The notes under the pieces are model-generated. The model had not been told where the DNA came from and ran no database searches. It saw only the letters and a program-made list of their open reading frames with translations. Both the position numbers and the translations under genes were made by a program. Below are positions 52,687-61,307 of a stretch of DNA of 64,000 nucleotides, piece after piece. Within the stretch, counting starts at the first letter, position 1, and each line of letters begins with the position of its first letter. The stretch is from NCBI RefSeq assembly GCF_003201285.1, contig NZ_QICS01000001.1, forward strand, positions 830,678-894,677. The letters run 5' to 3'. Source of the DNA: Lachnotalea glycerini. GTDB taxonomy: Bacteria > Bacillota > Clostridia > Lachnospirales > Lachnospiraceae.

Positions 52687-53511
52687 TTGGAGGTCACTAT
52701 GAAAACTTTTTTAACCATTTCCTTCAAGGATTTTTTTATGATAAACCTTTTACTTTTGTTCCCATTGATTATTTTTGGTATTCTATTTTCTGTAATGAAA
52801 AAAGGCTGCAATCGAAATCTCAGAAAAAGTATCGGATATTTGGGCACTGTAATATTTGGTATCATTGGAGTTCCAGTTCATGAACTGAGTCATTTATTAA
52901 TGTGTTTTGTCTTTAGACATACGGTTACGGAAATCAGTCTTTTTCGGCCTATGAAAGGCAGATATGATAATGTGCTTGGGTTTGTAAAACATAAATATAA
53001 TGCAAACAGCATTTATCAGGTTGCAGGTTGCTTTTTTATTGGTATCGCACCAATGATATGCGGTTCTTTTATGATTGTTTTTATTATCAATTTAATCTTT
53101 CCTGCTATGATTCATAATTTAAATTTTTTCGCTGATTTAGATACGTTGCAGCTTAGTTCCTTTACCAACGCTATCTTATATAATACAAAGCTTATTTTAT
53201 CTAATATTTTTTCCTCCTCCAATCTTACAAATATTGGATATTGGTTTAGTATTTATGTCATCATTTCTATTACCCTTCATATGACAATAAGCAAAGCCGA
53301 CTTTGATAATGCTTTCAGTGGCTTTGCTTTATTAGAGGTGATAATCTTCGTTATTGCAATGCTTAGTAATGTTTTTGATTTAAATAATAATGCAATGTTA
53401 AACAATGTTAAGCAAATATCCTCGATTCTTTTGAGTGTATTATTTATTGCTTTTATTATGTTTGGCATTGTATATGTGTTAAGCTATATCATGTATCGAA
53501 TACTCAATTAA
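52687..53511 (+). CDS. Putative membrane metalloprotease-like protein (HELSH motif)
   Basis: 274 residues with about six membrane segments. Residues 65-69 read HELSH within GVPVHELSHLLMCFVFRH, an HExxH at the cytoplasmic edge of a hydrophobic helix as in site-2-type (M50) proteases and related metal-dependent membrane proteins; GIAPMICGSFMIV follows at about 120. No second-ligand motif (NxxPxxxxDG) is obvious, so protease activity is uncertain. Strong GGAGGT site. It is divergent from the opp operon and its stop codon directly abuts the stop of the convergent ABC permease gene. Confidence 0.72.
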   Translation: MEVTMKTFLTISFKDFFMINLLLLFPLIIFGILFSVMKKGCNRNLRKSIGYLGTVIFGIIGVPVHELSHLLMCFVFRHTVTEISLFRPMKGRYDNVLGFVKHKYNANSIYQVAGCFFIGIAPMICGSFMIVFIINLIFPAMIHNLNFFADLDTLQLSSFTNAILYNTKLILSNIFSSSNLTNIGYWFSIYVIISITLHMTISKADFDNAFSGFALLEVIIFVIAMLSNVFDLNNNAMLNNVKQISSILLSVLFIAFIMFGIVYVLSYIMYRILN

Positions 53512-55098
53512 CTAAAGTTGGTATTTTATAATATTACGATACAATAACCACGCAATACCAGCAACGATTAAGGTAATCACGATATGAAAGATTTGATAAG
53601 GTACTGTTTGGAAAGCTAATATAATTAAAACAGGTACAATAGCAAAAACAGGTCCCCCAAGCATTCCGATTGCCGATGACATCCCTTGCTTAATTACTGT
53701 AGTTTCCGATTCCCAATCATAATTTGGCAATTTTATGTTAATGAACATTCCCCATACTGCTGATAGAATAGAATAGATGATGGGTATGATAAACAACATG
53801 ATTCTGGTTATAAAATCGGTTTTCCATTTCAGATTCATTAATATTCCAAAAAGAATAGCTATGGGTATTGTAATGGTCAGATTTACTAATATTTTACTGT
53901 TCATAATTGTTTTCGTACCAATTGGTAACGATTTAAGAATCCATAAATTTTTTCCTTCTAAAGATAAAGCAACACTGGTTGTACAACTCATTGCGATAAC
54001 TGCTGAAAAAACAAACGCAATGATCTTGATTAACATATTTTGAATATTAGGGATTTTCGCAATTCTTTCCAATTGTTCCGGGTTTAAAACAAACACGGCA
54101 ATTACCATAATAAATGCCATAATCGCTCCCATTCCTACATTCAGCACATACGCATAGGAGGAAAAAAATCGTTTTATCTCCTTTCGATAAAGTGCTTTTA
54201 AAACACTTGAAGTTTTTAAATTCTGTATTTTATAATTGGACTTTGTGCTATGAGTGAATATGGCTGTATGAATGGATTTATATTTAAGGGAAAGTACCTG
54301 TACAAACAGAACATACCAAGCCACTGATATAATGATGAACGATAAAAGAGCGGCTATATCTTGATTGTTAATTGCTTTTTCAAACAGCTCACTAGGAGGA
54401 TAGACTGAGTTTATCTGCTTTGATATCTGTTCTCCAAGCTGAGTAAAACGAGACAAATCGGTGCTGCTTTCATCCATACTGCCAAGGCTCATAGAGGACA
54501 ATATGATTCCGATTACCAGAGCTAACGACAACAGAATGGAAACTACATTTGTATATTTAAAATGTGACGCAATATATGCAATCAAGCCACCTATCATAGC
54601 GGCAAGTGCAGTCGGAAGTAATGTAGACAAAAAGATACCGCAAAACCAAGTAAAAAAGAAGAACGACGTTGGTTTTTCAAACATATAGTAGACCAATCCA
54701 AGAGGAATCATTATGACAAGTGCAAATAGGGTATTCATAATGTACATATAAAGAAACCGACTTGCTACAATCGTTCTCGTCCGAAACGGAAGTGCTACAA
54801 TCATATCATAATCTTTCATTCCAAACAAAATCCCATTGCTTTTAAATATCGAAAAAAACAGAGTAATAAGGCTTACTATCGTGATACCATATCCAGGTAT
54901 CACTTTGGCGATTCCCATAACCCCAAGGCTCCAGCCAATCGCAAAACTATAGACAGCCATCATTACGAATACAATTATAATAGAAATTCCTACTAAAATA
55001 ACATTTCTTCTGTATTTACTATCTTTTTCCTTTAATTCATTGATTTTAAATTGATTCAAAAATAGTATTTTAAGTAAAAGCATACTGTTACTTATCAT
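53512..55098 (-). CDS. ABC transporter permease (large ABC-2 type)
   Basis: 528 residues with about 12 membrane segments and no nucleotide-binding domain. N-terminal NELKEKDSKYRRN precedes the first span; MKDYDMIVALPFRTRTIVAS is the cytoplasmic loop typical of large Firmicute ABC-2 permeases; a second loop (LKTSSVLKALYRKEIKRFFS) and LKSLPIGTKTIMNSKILVN are a repeat of that arrangement, so it looks like two fused half-permeases. Its start overlaps the end of the ATPase gene by 11 bases. The substrate is unknown. Operon: HTH regulator, ATPase, permease. Confidence 0.85.
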   Translation of the reverse strand: MISNSMLLLKILFLNQFKINELKEKDSKYRRNVILVGISIIIVFVMMAVYSFAIGWSLGVMGIAKVIPGYGITIVSLITLFFSIFKSNGILFGMKDYDMIVALPFRTRTIVASRFLYMYIMNTLFALVIMIPLGLVYYMFEKPTSFFFFTWFCGIFLSTLLPTALAAMIGGLIAYIASHFKYTNVVSILLSLALVIGIILSSMSLGSMDESSTDLSRFTQLGEQISKQINSVYPPSELFEKAINNQDIAALLSFIIISVAWYVLFVQVLSLKYKSIHTAIFTHSTKSNYKIQNLKTSSVLKALYRKEIKRFFSSYAYVLNVGMGAIMAFIMVIAVFVLNPEQLERIAKIPNIQNMLIKIIAFVFSAVIAMSCTTSVALSLEGKNLWILKSLPIGTKTIMNSKILVNLTITIPIAILFGILMNLKWKTDFITRIMLFIIPIIYSILSAVWGMFINIKLPNYDWESETTVIKQGMSSAIGMLGGPVFAIVPVLIILAFQTVPYQIFHIVITLIVAGIAWLLYRNIIKYQL

Positions 55099-55804
55099 GC
55101 TCTACCACCTCCATAAAGAGATTTTCTAAGGTTGTATTCTGAATCAGTTCTTTTGTTTCACCACAGGCTACTAATTTACCTTGATTAATAATCGCGACCT
55201 TATTGCACAATTTTTCAGCAACCTCAAGAACATGTGTAGAAAAAAACACAGAGTTTCCTTCCTTACATATTTCTTTCATGATATTTTTAAGATTTAGGGC
55301 TGCCTTTGGATCTAGCCCTACAAAGGGTTCATCCAACACCAATAACTTAGGTTTATGAAGCAGCGCAGATATAATGGCTAGCTTTTGCTTCATTCCATGT
55401 GAATATGAAGAGATTAAATCACCCAAGGCACCTGTTATTTCAAATCCATCCGCATATCTTTGAATTCTCTCTTCTCTTTCCTCCCTTGATACCTGAAATA
55501 CATCTCCAATAAAGTTTAAAAATTGAATTCCTGTCAAATGCTCATACAAATCTGGATTATCTGGAATATATGCTGTAATTCTCTTACATTCCATTGGTTT
55601 TTCTTTTACAGACCTTCCATCTATGAATATATCTCCTTCTTCAAAGTCCAAGATACCAACAATAGCTTTAATGGTCGTGCTCTTACCTGCTCCGTTATGC
55701 CCGATAAATCCAAAAATATCTCCTGCTTCTACCTTAAGATTTAGATTATCTACTGCCTTTTTGCCACCTTTATAGCTTTTAGAAAAATTCTTTATTTCTA
55801 TCAT
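55088..55804 (-). CDS. ABC transporter ATP-binding protein
   Basis: About 238 residues: Walker A GHNGAGKSTTIKAI, signature YSHGMKQKLAIISALL, Walker B LLVLDEPFVGLDP and switch His in FFSTHVLEVAE, the CcmA-type ATPase of ABC-2 exporters. Start at 55804 (MIEIKNFSKSY) with GAGGA eight bases upstream; an ATG three codons earlier has none. Middle gene of the regulator-ATPase-permease operon. Confidence 0.93.
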   Translation of the reverse strand: MIEIKNFSKSYKGGKKAVDNLNLKVEAGDIFGFIGHNGAGKSTTIKAIVGILDFEEGDIFIDGRSVKEKPMECKRITAYIPDNPDLYEHLTGIQFLNFIGDVFQVSREEREERIQRYADGFEITGALGDLISSYSHGMKQKLAIISALLHKPKLLVLDEPFVGLDPKAALNLKNIMKEICKEGNSVFFSTHVLEVAEKLCNKVAIINQGKLVACGETKELIQNTTLENLFMEVVEHDK

Positions 55805-55816
55805 AATTGTCATCCT

Positions 55817-56329
55817 CTATTCTTCACATGGTGATGATATCACTGTGATTCTTCTAACCTTTCTTTTATCATTTTTCTTATAGTTCAACACTCTATTAAA
55901 TATTTCTCCAATTTCTTTTGTAAACTCCGTAAACTCCTCATCAGATAATAGTAATGTTGAGGTTGAAAGGAATAGTAAGTCCTTTTGAGGATCATTTTCT
56001 TCTTTATCCAAATAGCTGTTAAATTCACTCATAATGCTAAGCATACTAGAATCGATGACTCTCTTTATATTCTCATTTGAGTTTTCTTGACTAAGCGGGT
56101 TTTCTTTGTTAAGTTGAAATACCTTTTCTACCACTCCTCGTATTTTATTTTCTTTAACTACTATAATCAGCTTAGCCTCTTCTAATATCTTAATATGCCG
56201 ATACAGACTAGCCGGCGGTATATCAGTAAGCTCCTCTTTAATCTGTCCTGTACTAGCGCTGCCATGAAGTACTAGGTATTGTATAATCCTAAGTCTTACA
56301 GGATTCATTATTATTTTTGTAATGTCCAT
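55817..56329 (-). CDS. Winged-helix transcriptional regulator (ArsR/HTH_20-like)
   Basis: 170 residues; N-terminal winged helix with MNPVRLRIIQYLVLHG, ASTGQIKEELTDIPPASLYRHIKILEEAKLI and a wing NKIRGVVEKVFQL. The C-terminal 90 residues are helical and may dimerise or bind a ligand. First gene of a three-gene operon with an ABC ATPase and permease, typical of a repressor controlling an efflux transporter. Its promoter contains two TAATATTA dyads, probably its own operator. Confidence 0.87.
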   Translation of the reverse strand: MDITKIIMNPVRLRIIQYLVLHGSASTGQIKEELTDIPPASLYRHIKILEEAKLIIVVKENKIRGVVEKVFQLNKENPLSQENSNENIKRVIDSSMLSIMSEFNSYLDKEENDPQKDLLFLSTSTLLLSDEEFTEFTKEIGEIFNRVLNYKKNDKRKVRRITVISSPCEE

Positions 56330-56370
56330 TTTTTCATTCCTCCTTTGTTTATTTTTATTTTATCATTTTT

Positions 56371-56418
56371 GATAATATTATCACTATTAATAATATTACT
56401 TATTATTTCTTTTGTCAA
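56371..56418 (-). promoter_or_regulatory. Promoter with double dyad upstream of the regulator-ABC operon
   Basis: On the minus strand TTGACA (56413-56418), 17-base spacer, TATTAT (56390-56395). The sequence TAATATTA occurs twice (56373-56380 and 56391-56398, 18 bases apart), one over the -10 box, the other inside the perfect dyad GATAATATTATC. Confidence 0.6.
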
Positions 56419-56485
56419 TTCATATTTACTTACATGTTAAAAAAACACTTTACCTTAGCAAAAGATTGCTTATAAAGCAAGAAAG

Positions 56486-56581
56486 CAGTCACGCAGTGAC
56501 ATTTTCTATTTGCATTCGTGCACATTGTGTTTTTATTTCATAAAATCAATACTTTATATGTTACCACAACAAGGTCTTTCC
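56486..56581. repeat. Dispersed intergenic repeat, copy B
   Basis: Begins GCAGTCAC and ends GTTACCACAACAAGGTCTTT plus CC. Shares TTGCATTCGTGC(A/G)CATTGTG plus TTTTTAT with copy A at 24604-24691 and the last 22 bases exactly with 6932-6953. Confidence 0.6.
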
Positions 56582-56652
56582 TAAGAATTAAAAAAACTCC
56601 TAAATTGTATTATTTCATTACTGAAATTATAACAATTAGAAGTATTTCTAAT

Positions 56653-57444
56653 CTACCTGCCAGACGAAACTTCATAGCAATGATTCAGAGGTCCATTCCC
56701 CTTTCCTAAGTTTAGTCCTGCTCTAATAGCACCTGTGATATAATCTTTTGCTTCCTTTACACTTTGTTCTATATTATAGCCTTTTGCCAAGCCACATGCA
56801 ATTGCAGACGAAAGTGTACAGCCTGTTCCGTGCGTATTGGGATTATTAATTCGCTCACTCTCAAACCATTTTATTTCACCGTTTCTATATAATAAATCCT
56901 TTGCATTGCCGTGTAAATGACCGCCTTTAATTAATATTGCTCCTTTATATCTCTTTGATATTAGGGTGGCAGCGGCTATTACGTCCTTTGAAGTTTTAAT
57001 TTCTATACCACTTAGCACTTCTGCTTCTGGTACATTGGGAGTAATTAGGCTTGCCAATGGCATTAATTCTTCCATAAATTGTTTCATTGAATTCCCATCT
57101 ATCAGCATATCATTGCTTGTGGAAACCATTACAGTGTCTAACACAATATTTTTTGCATTATATTTTTTTAACTTGTATACAATTGCTTCTATAATGTCAG
57201 CACTTAAAACCATACCAATTTTAACTGCATCGGGAGAAATATCTGTGAAAATACAATCCATTTGTCGTGCTACAAATTCTTTTGGTAGCTTAAAAATCTC
57301 ATAGACTCCCATAGTATTTTGAGCAGTTAGTGCCGTAATAACACTCATAGCATAAATGCCATGTGCGCTCATTGTTTTGATATCTGCCTGTATCCCTGCT
57401 CCGCCGCTGCAATCAGAGCCTGCAATCGTTAATACCTTTTTCAT
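56653..57444 (-). CDS. thiD: Hydroxymethylpyrimidine/phosphomethylpyrimidine kinase
   Basis: Phosphorylates HMP and then HMP-P for thiamine synthesis and salvage. 263 residues of the ribokinase-like fold: TIAGSDCSGGAGIQADIKTM at the N-terminus, the substrate region TALTAQNTMGV, ILIKGGH, and the ATP/anion hole NNPNTHGTGCTLSSAIACGLAKG with catalytic Cys. Last gene of thiM-thiE-HAD-thiD, under the TPP riboswitch. Confidence 0.95.
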   Translation of the reverse strand: MKKVLTIAGSDCSGGAGIQADIKTMSAHGIYAMSVITALTAQNTMGVYEIFKLPKEFVARQMDCIFTDISPDAVKIGMVLSADIIEAIVYKLKKYNAKNIVLDTVMVSTSNDMLIDGNSMKQFMEELMPLASLITPNVPEAEVLSGIEIKTSKDVIAAATLISKRYKGAILIKGGHLHGNAKDLLYRNGEIKWFESERINNPNTHGTGCTLSSAIACGLAKGYNIEQSVKEAKDYITGAIRAGLNLGKGNGPLNHCYEVSSGR

Positions 57445-57457
57445 ATCATCCTTTTCC

Positions 57458-58117
57458 CTACTGTAATTCGTCCAATGTTGTGATGTAAATATCTACTGTT
57501 TCTTTCAAGATTTCACTCTCGTGTTTGGAAATTTTATCGTATACCCCCACTACCCGAAAGCCGGCTTGTTTTGCTGTTACCGCCGCATATAGGGAATCTT
57601 CAAATACATAGGTACATTCTTTTTGTGTTCCTAATCTCTCCAAAGCGTATTCAAAAAGTTCAGGTTTGTCCTTTCCTGTTTTGATTTCCCCACATGTGTA
57701 AATACCCTTTAAATACTTTCTGATTCCAATTCTGGTGAGACACATATCTGCTAAATGATAATCAGATGCTGTTGCAACGCACATAGCAACATTCTTTTTT
57801 GCCAGTGCCTCAATCAATTCCAGTGCTCCTTTCTTAGCCGGAAGCTCTGTTTTATATTTTTGGGCTATCATTGTATTAATTCCTGCTACTATTTCTTGTG
57901 AGGTTTCTGTCATAGAATATGTTTCAATCACATAGTCGCATCCTTGTTGCATACTCATATTTTTCAGTATATGACCAAGATTGTCCTCTGGCATAATCCC
58001 TTTTGACAAAAGATATTGTGACGCTATGTTGTCCCACATTTCCATTGAATCGATTAAGGTTCCGTCCATATCAAATATAGCACCTTGGATATCTTTAATA
58101 TTCTTTAACTTCTTCAT
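57458..58117 (-). CDS. HAD-superfamily phosphatase embedded in the thiamine operon
   Basis: 219 residues, HAD subfamily IA (beta-phosphoglucomutase-like): catalytic FDMDGTLIDSMEMW (Asp nucleophile and acid), motif II ATASDY, motif III/IV KTGKDKPELFEYAL and FEDSLYAAVTAKQAGF. A helical cap follows the first motif. Its start overlaps the thiE end by 23 bases and thiD starts 13 bases after it, so it is part of the operon. A thiamine-phosphate phosphatase would complete a salvage route, but substrate cannot be read from sequence. Confidence 0.88.
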   Translation of the reverse strand: MKKLKNIKDIQGAIFDMDGTLIDSMEMWDNIASQYLLSKGIMPEDNLGHILKNMSMQQGCDYVIETYSMTETSQEIVAGINTMIAQKYKTELPAKKGALELIEALAKKNVAMCVATASDYHLADMCLTRIGIRKYLKGIYTCGEIKTGKDKPELFEYALERLGTQKECTYVFEDSLYAAVTAKQAGFRVVGVYDKISKHESEILKETVDIYITTLDELQ

Positions 58118-58751
58118 TTAATATTTCCTTTACTTTATTTAATAAGTCTTTGGTTGCTTTCGTAATATTTTTACTTGCAAATATAGCAGATACGACTGCG
58201 ATTCCTTGAATACCAGAACCTTTTAGCTTTTGCACATTGTCAATATTGATACCTCCTATTGCAATCACAGGAATTGTAACTGCATCACATATCTTTCGTA
58301 GTGTATCAAAGGATACTTCCAAAGCATCTGACTTTGTAGAAGTGTTAAACACTGCTCCTACTCCGATATAATCAGCTCCTTGGCTTTGAGCTTGTTCAGC
58401 CTGTTTTACCGTCTGTGCAGAAATGCCAATAATTTTATCAGCTCCTAAAATACTTCTTGCTCTATCAACTGCCATATCCTTTTGACCTAAATGCACACCA
58501 TCTGCTTCGCATTTTAAAGCGATTTCTACATCATCATTGATCACAAAAGGAACTTGATAGCTCTTTGCTAACTTCTTAATCTGCATGGCTTCTTCTAGAA
58601 ATTGTTGCCTTGGCATATTTTTTTCTCTTAGCTGCAAGAAAGTGATTCCGGCTTTTAATGCCTCCTCTATCTGTCTTGGTAAGCTTTTTTCACCAATCCA
58701 GGTACGATCTGTTACCGCATAGAGTAAAAGTGCTTTCTTATCTAATTTCAA
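58095..58751 (-). CDS. thiE: Thiamine-phosphate synthase
   Basis: Joins HMP-PP and hydroxyethylthiazole phosphate to thiamine phosphate. 218-residue TIM barrel: LLYAVTDRTW, FLQLREKN, VPFVINDDVEIALKCEADGVHLGQKD, YIGVGAVFNTSTKSDA, PVIAIGGINIDNV, AVVSAIFAS. The start is TTG at 58749-58751 with GGGAGGGAA upstream, overlapping the end of thiM by 14 bases. Confidence 0.95.
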   Translation of the reverse strand: MKLDKKALLLYAVTDRTWIGEKSLPRQIEEALKAGITFLQLREKNMPRQQFLEEAMQIKKLAKSYQVPFVINDDVEIALKCEADGVHLGQKDMAVDRARSILGADKIIGISAQTVKQAEQAQSQGADYIGVGAVFNTSTKSDALEVSFDTLRKICDAVTIPVIAIGGINIDNVQKLKGSGIQGIAVVSAIFASKNITKATKDLLNKVKEILNEEVKEY

Positions 58752-59562
58752 CTTTCATTCCCTCCCTTATCATTTGATCTGTCATCTCACCGATATAATC
58801 AATTAAATACATCCGAAACGTTGACGTATAGCCATTTGTAGCCTGCATTTTCTCATAGGCCTTTTCTCCTGCTAAGCCTTCGCATATGACTGCCGCTTTC
58901 GTTGCCTCTAAAATTTGACTTGGATTTGCAGCACAATAAGCTGCTATGATACCGGTCAGCATACATCCTGTACCTGTTATTTTTGACATGATCGGGTGTC
59001 CATTTTGTATCACATATGCTTTGTTTTCGTCCGCAATAATATCAATTGCCCCAGTAATTGCTATGACTGCCTTTGTTTTCTTGCTAAGCTCCTTTGCAAA
59101 GCTGATTGTCTCTTCTAAATTAGCTTCTGTTATCCTGTCACTCACATTTGCATCTACACCATTCGATGTGCTGCTTCCCTGATATAAGGACTTTATTTCT
59201 GAGATATTTCCTCTAATTACAGAAAATCTTATTTCCTTCAATAATTCAAAGGCAGTATCCGTCCTAAGCTTTGATGCACCTGCTCCCACGGGGTCTAACA
59301 CGGTAATATGACCCAACTCATTTGCTTTCTTTCCTGCCTTTATCATAGCTTCTATGGTTCTTGTATTCAACGTTCCAATATTGATATCCAGACCACTGCA
59401 AATTGAGGTGATTTCTGCTGCTTCATTTATATCGTCTGCCATAATAGGAGAAGCACCGCAGGCCAATAATACATTTGCCACATCATTTACTGTCACATAA
59501 TTCGTAATACAATGAATGAGTGGGGTATTGCTTCTTACATTTTCAATTATTCTTTCTATCAT
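58738..59562 (-). CDS. thiM: Hydroxyethylthiazole kinase
   Basis: Phosphorylates the thiazole moiety 4-methyl-5-(2-hydroxyethyl)thiazole in thiamine salvage. About 274 residues: PLIHCITNYVTVNDVANVLLA near the start, MADDINEAAEI, VLDPVGAGASKLR, VIRGNISEI, and SKITGTGCMLTGIIAAYCA (Cys in the anion hole). The start at 59562 (MIERIIENV) has GGAGG six bases upstream; the ATG two codons earlier overlaps the RBS. First gene of the salvage operon. Confidence 0.96.
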   Translation of the reverse strand: MIERIIENVRSNTPLIHCITNYVTVNDVANVLLACGASPIMADDINEAAEITSICSGLDINIGTLNTRTIEAMIKAGKKANELGHITVLDPVGAGASKLRTDTAFELLKEIRFSVIRGNISEIKSLYQGSSTSNGVDANVSDRITEANLEETISFAKELSKKTKAVIAITGAIDIIADENKAYVIQNGHPIMSKITGTGCMLTGIIAAYCAANPSQILEATKAAVICEGLAGEKAYEKMQATNGYTSTFRMYLIDYIGEMTDQMIREGMKVEIR

Positions 59563-59582
59563 ATCCATCCTCCATTAAGTGG

Positions 59583-59661
59583 TAATTCTGTTCACAGAAT
59601 TACTTTCGTTTTCGCGGTGCTCGCCAACTGGGCGCTAGCGCCCGATTGGCTCGCTACTCGC
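59583..59661. repeat. GC-rich palindromic repeat, unit 1
   Basis: A unit of about 79 bases: small hairpin AATTCTGT-TC-ACAGAATT, the spacer ACTTTCGTTTTCGC, and a long imperfect palindrome centred on GGGCGCTAGCGCCC (flanked by GCTCGCCAACT and GATTGGCTCGCTACTCGC). Much more GC-rich than the surroundings. Confidence 0.8.
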
Positions 59662-59670
59662 TATCTTTTA

Positions 59671-59750
59671 TAATTCTGTTTCACAGAATTACTTTCGTTT
59701 TCGCGGTGCTCGCCAACTGGGCGCTAGCGCCCGATTGGCTCGCTACTCGC
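59671..59750. repeat. GC-rich palindromic repeat, unit 2
   Basis: Tandem copy of 59583-59661, differing by one extra T in the small hairpin loop. It directly abuts the TPP-riboswitch terminator. Both units lie in the thiM leader between terminator and ribosome binding site. Confidence 0.8.
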
Positions 59751-59751
59751 G

Positions 59752-59787
59752 AAAAAAGCAAGCCCCCTTGGTAGAGATGACTTGCTT
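59752..59787 (-). terminator. Riboswitch-controlled terminator
   Basis: Stem AAGCAAG/CTTGCTT (59756-59762, 59781-59787) followed by TTTTTT on the minus strand, just after the aptamer. Confidence 0.75.
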
Positions 59788-59797
59788 GTATCTGCAT

Positions 59798-59885
59798 TAT
59801 CTTTCCTACGTTGGCATTATCCAAATCAGGTTATAGGTCGAAGTTCACAACTTCCTCTCAGCCTGTTTACAAGCTCCCTTTTTAT
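59798..59885 (-). ncRNA. TPP riboswitch (THI element)
   Basis: On the minus strand: GGGAGCTTG, AGGCTGAGAGG, then AACCTGATTTGGATAATG and CCAACGTAGGAAAG, the two conserved cores of the thiamine pyrophosphate aptamer. It precedes the thiM-thiE-HAD-thiD operon and is followed by a terminator, so high TPP is expected to stop transcription. Confidence 0.96.
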
Positions 59886-59925
59886 TTATTCTAGCATTTT
59901 CATTCTTTCTCGTCAATTTTTTCTT

Positions 59926-60522
59926 TTAGAATCTGTTTGCTAATGTTTCAATTTCATCAATCACTAGTTCTTCTAAGCTTCGCTTGGGCACATGATGTAC
60001 TTCTCTTTCATCACGATAATATTTGATATCATTGTCCTCCTTTATATCCTCAAGGATAACCTCTTCCTTAGGATGACCCAATGCAATGACTATGGATATT
60101 TCATAATTATCAGTAAGATTTAAAACCTCTGAAAGTTTGCTGCGATTCACGGCACCAAGAAAGCAGCCTCCAAATCCAAGCTCTGTTGCCCCCAGAAATA
60201 TACTTTGAGCACAAATTCCCTCATCCATTGTCATGCCTGTAGCAATATTTTTATCTCGCAGCATTATGATATAGGCACTTGGACGCTCCCCCTTTGCCGG
60301 ACCTGCCCAATCCTTTAAGTAACCTGCCCATGCAAGAGTATCAAATATTTCCTTATTTTTTTCTCTGGAATTGCAAAGCACATATTTAAGCGGCTGTCGA
60401 TTTGCACTGCTTGGTGAAAGTCTGGCTAGTTCTACTAAGCATCGTAATTCATCAATTGTAATTTCTTTATTCTCATAAAATCTTCTGTAAGAACGACTCT
60501 TCATTACTAAATCATGCAGCAT
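59926..60522 (-). CDS. Nitroreductase family protein
   Basis: 198-residue FMN-dependent oxidoreductase-like protein. Signatures: SRSYRRFYENKEITIDEL at the N-terminus, LSPSSANRQPLKYV (FMN phosphate region), CAQSIFLGATELGFGGCFLGA and IVIALGHPKEE. Substrate unknown. It lies between the trmD gene and the thiamine operon with its own GAGGAG site; it follows the trmD stop by about 40 bases and may be co-transcribed with it. Confidence 0.9.
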   Translation of the reverse strand: MLHDLVMKSRSYRRFYENKEITIDELRCLVELARLSPSSANRQPLKYVLCNSREKNKEIFDTLAWAGYLKDWAGPAKGERPSAYIIMLRDKNIATGMTMDEGICAQSIFLGATELGFGGCFLGAVNRSKLSEVLNLTDNYEISIVIALGHPKEEVILEDIKEDNDIKYYRDEREVHHVPKRSLEELVIDEIETLANRF

Positions 60523-60563
60523 ATTATTCTCCTCCCGGTGCGCAAAAAACTCTCTCTTAATTG

Positions 60564-61307
60564 TTATCTACTTTTCCAGTCTATCATATTACTATTTAAA
60601 AATTCAATATCTTGTTTTGTCAAAGATGCCTTTTCAAGCAAGTCCGGTCTTCTCTTTGCCGTTCTTATCAAGGATTGTTCGTGTCTCCATTGGTCTACAT
60701 TCGCATGATGTCCTGACATAAGTACCTCAGGTACTTTTTTGCCCATCCATTCTATTGGTCTGCTATACTGCGGATATTCCAAAAGATGATTGTGAAAAGA
60801 TTCAATTTCAGCGGATACATCATTATTTAAAACACCCGGTACCAGTCTTGCGATTGTATCAATCATCACCATAGCCGGAAGCTCTCCACCTGTCAAAACA
60901 TAATCACCGATTGATATCTCATCCGTTACCATTTCTTCTAACACACGTTCATCAATTCCCTCGTAATGGCCGCACAAGAAAACTAAATCCTCTTCCTTTG
61001 ATAATTTTTTTGCAATGGCCTGATTAAAAACCTGTCCTTGTGGCGTTAAAAATACAACCCTCGGCTTTTTTCCAAGTTTCTTTACAATAGACTGATAGGA
61101 GCGGTATACGGGTTCTGCCTGCATGACCATTCCTGCGCCGCCGCCATATGGATAATCATCTACTTTCTTGTGTTTGTTCGTAGAATAATCTCGAATATCA
61201 ATCGCTTCCAGCGAAATAAGCCGATTTTCTATCGCTCTACCAATAATACTGGTATTAAGTCCATCTAAAATCATCTGTGGAAATAATGTCATTACATGAT
61301 AATTCAT
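60564..61307 (-). CDS. trmD: tRNA (guanine-N1)-methyltransferase
   Basis: Methylates G37 of tRNAs read by CNN codons, preventing frameshifts. About 247 residues with the trefoil-knot SPOUT fold: [16 protein letters not shown] at the start, [54 protein letters not shown]. The start is the ATG at 61307 overlapping the rimM stop by four bases (ATGA); an earlier in-frame start inside rimM is rejected. Confidence 0.96.
   Translation of the reverse strand: MNYHVMTLFPQMILDGLNTSIIGRAIENRLISLEAIDIRDYSTNKHKKVDDYPYGGGAGMVMQAEPVYRSYQSIVKKLGKKPRVVFLTPQGQVFNQAIAKKLSKEEDLVFLCGHYEGIDERVLEEMVTDEISIGDYVLTGGELPAMVMIDTIARLVPGVLNNDVSAEIESFHNHLLEYPQYSRPIEWMGKKVPEVLMSGHHANVDQWRHEQSLIRTAKRRPDLLEKASLTKQDIEFLNSNMIDWKSR

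Larger units (their letters stand above)
56330..56652. other. 323-base intergenic region with promoter and dispersed repeat
   Basis: Contains the regulator's promoter (56371-56418), small hairpins TTGCT-TATAA-AGCAA (about 56466-56480) and GTCAC-GCA-GTGAC (56488-56500), and repeat copy B (56486-56581). No gene is visible, and no clear terminator for thiD. Confidence 0.5.

Noticed and set aside
59583-59750. The tandem 80-base repeats considered as a CRISPR array
   Set aside because: Only two units with a 9-base spacer and long palindromic units; no cas genes.
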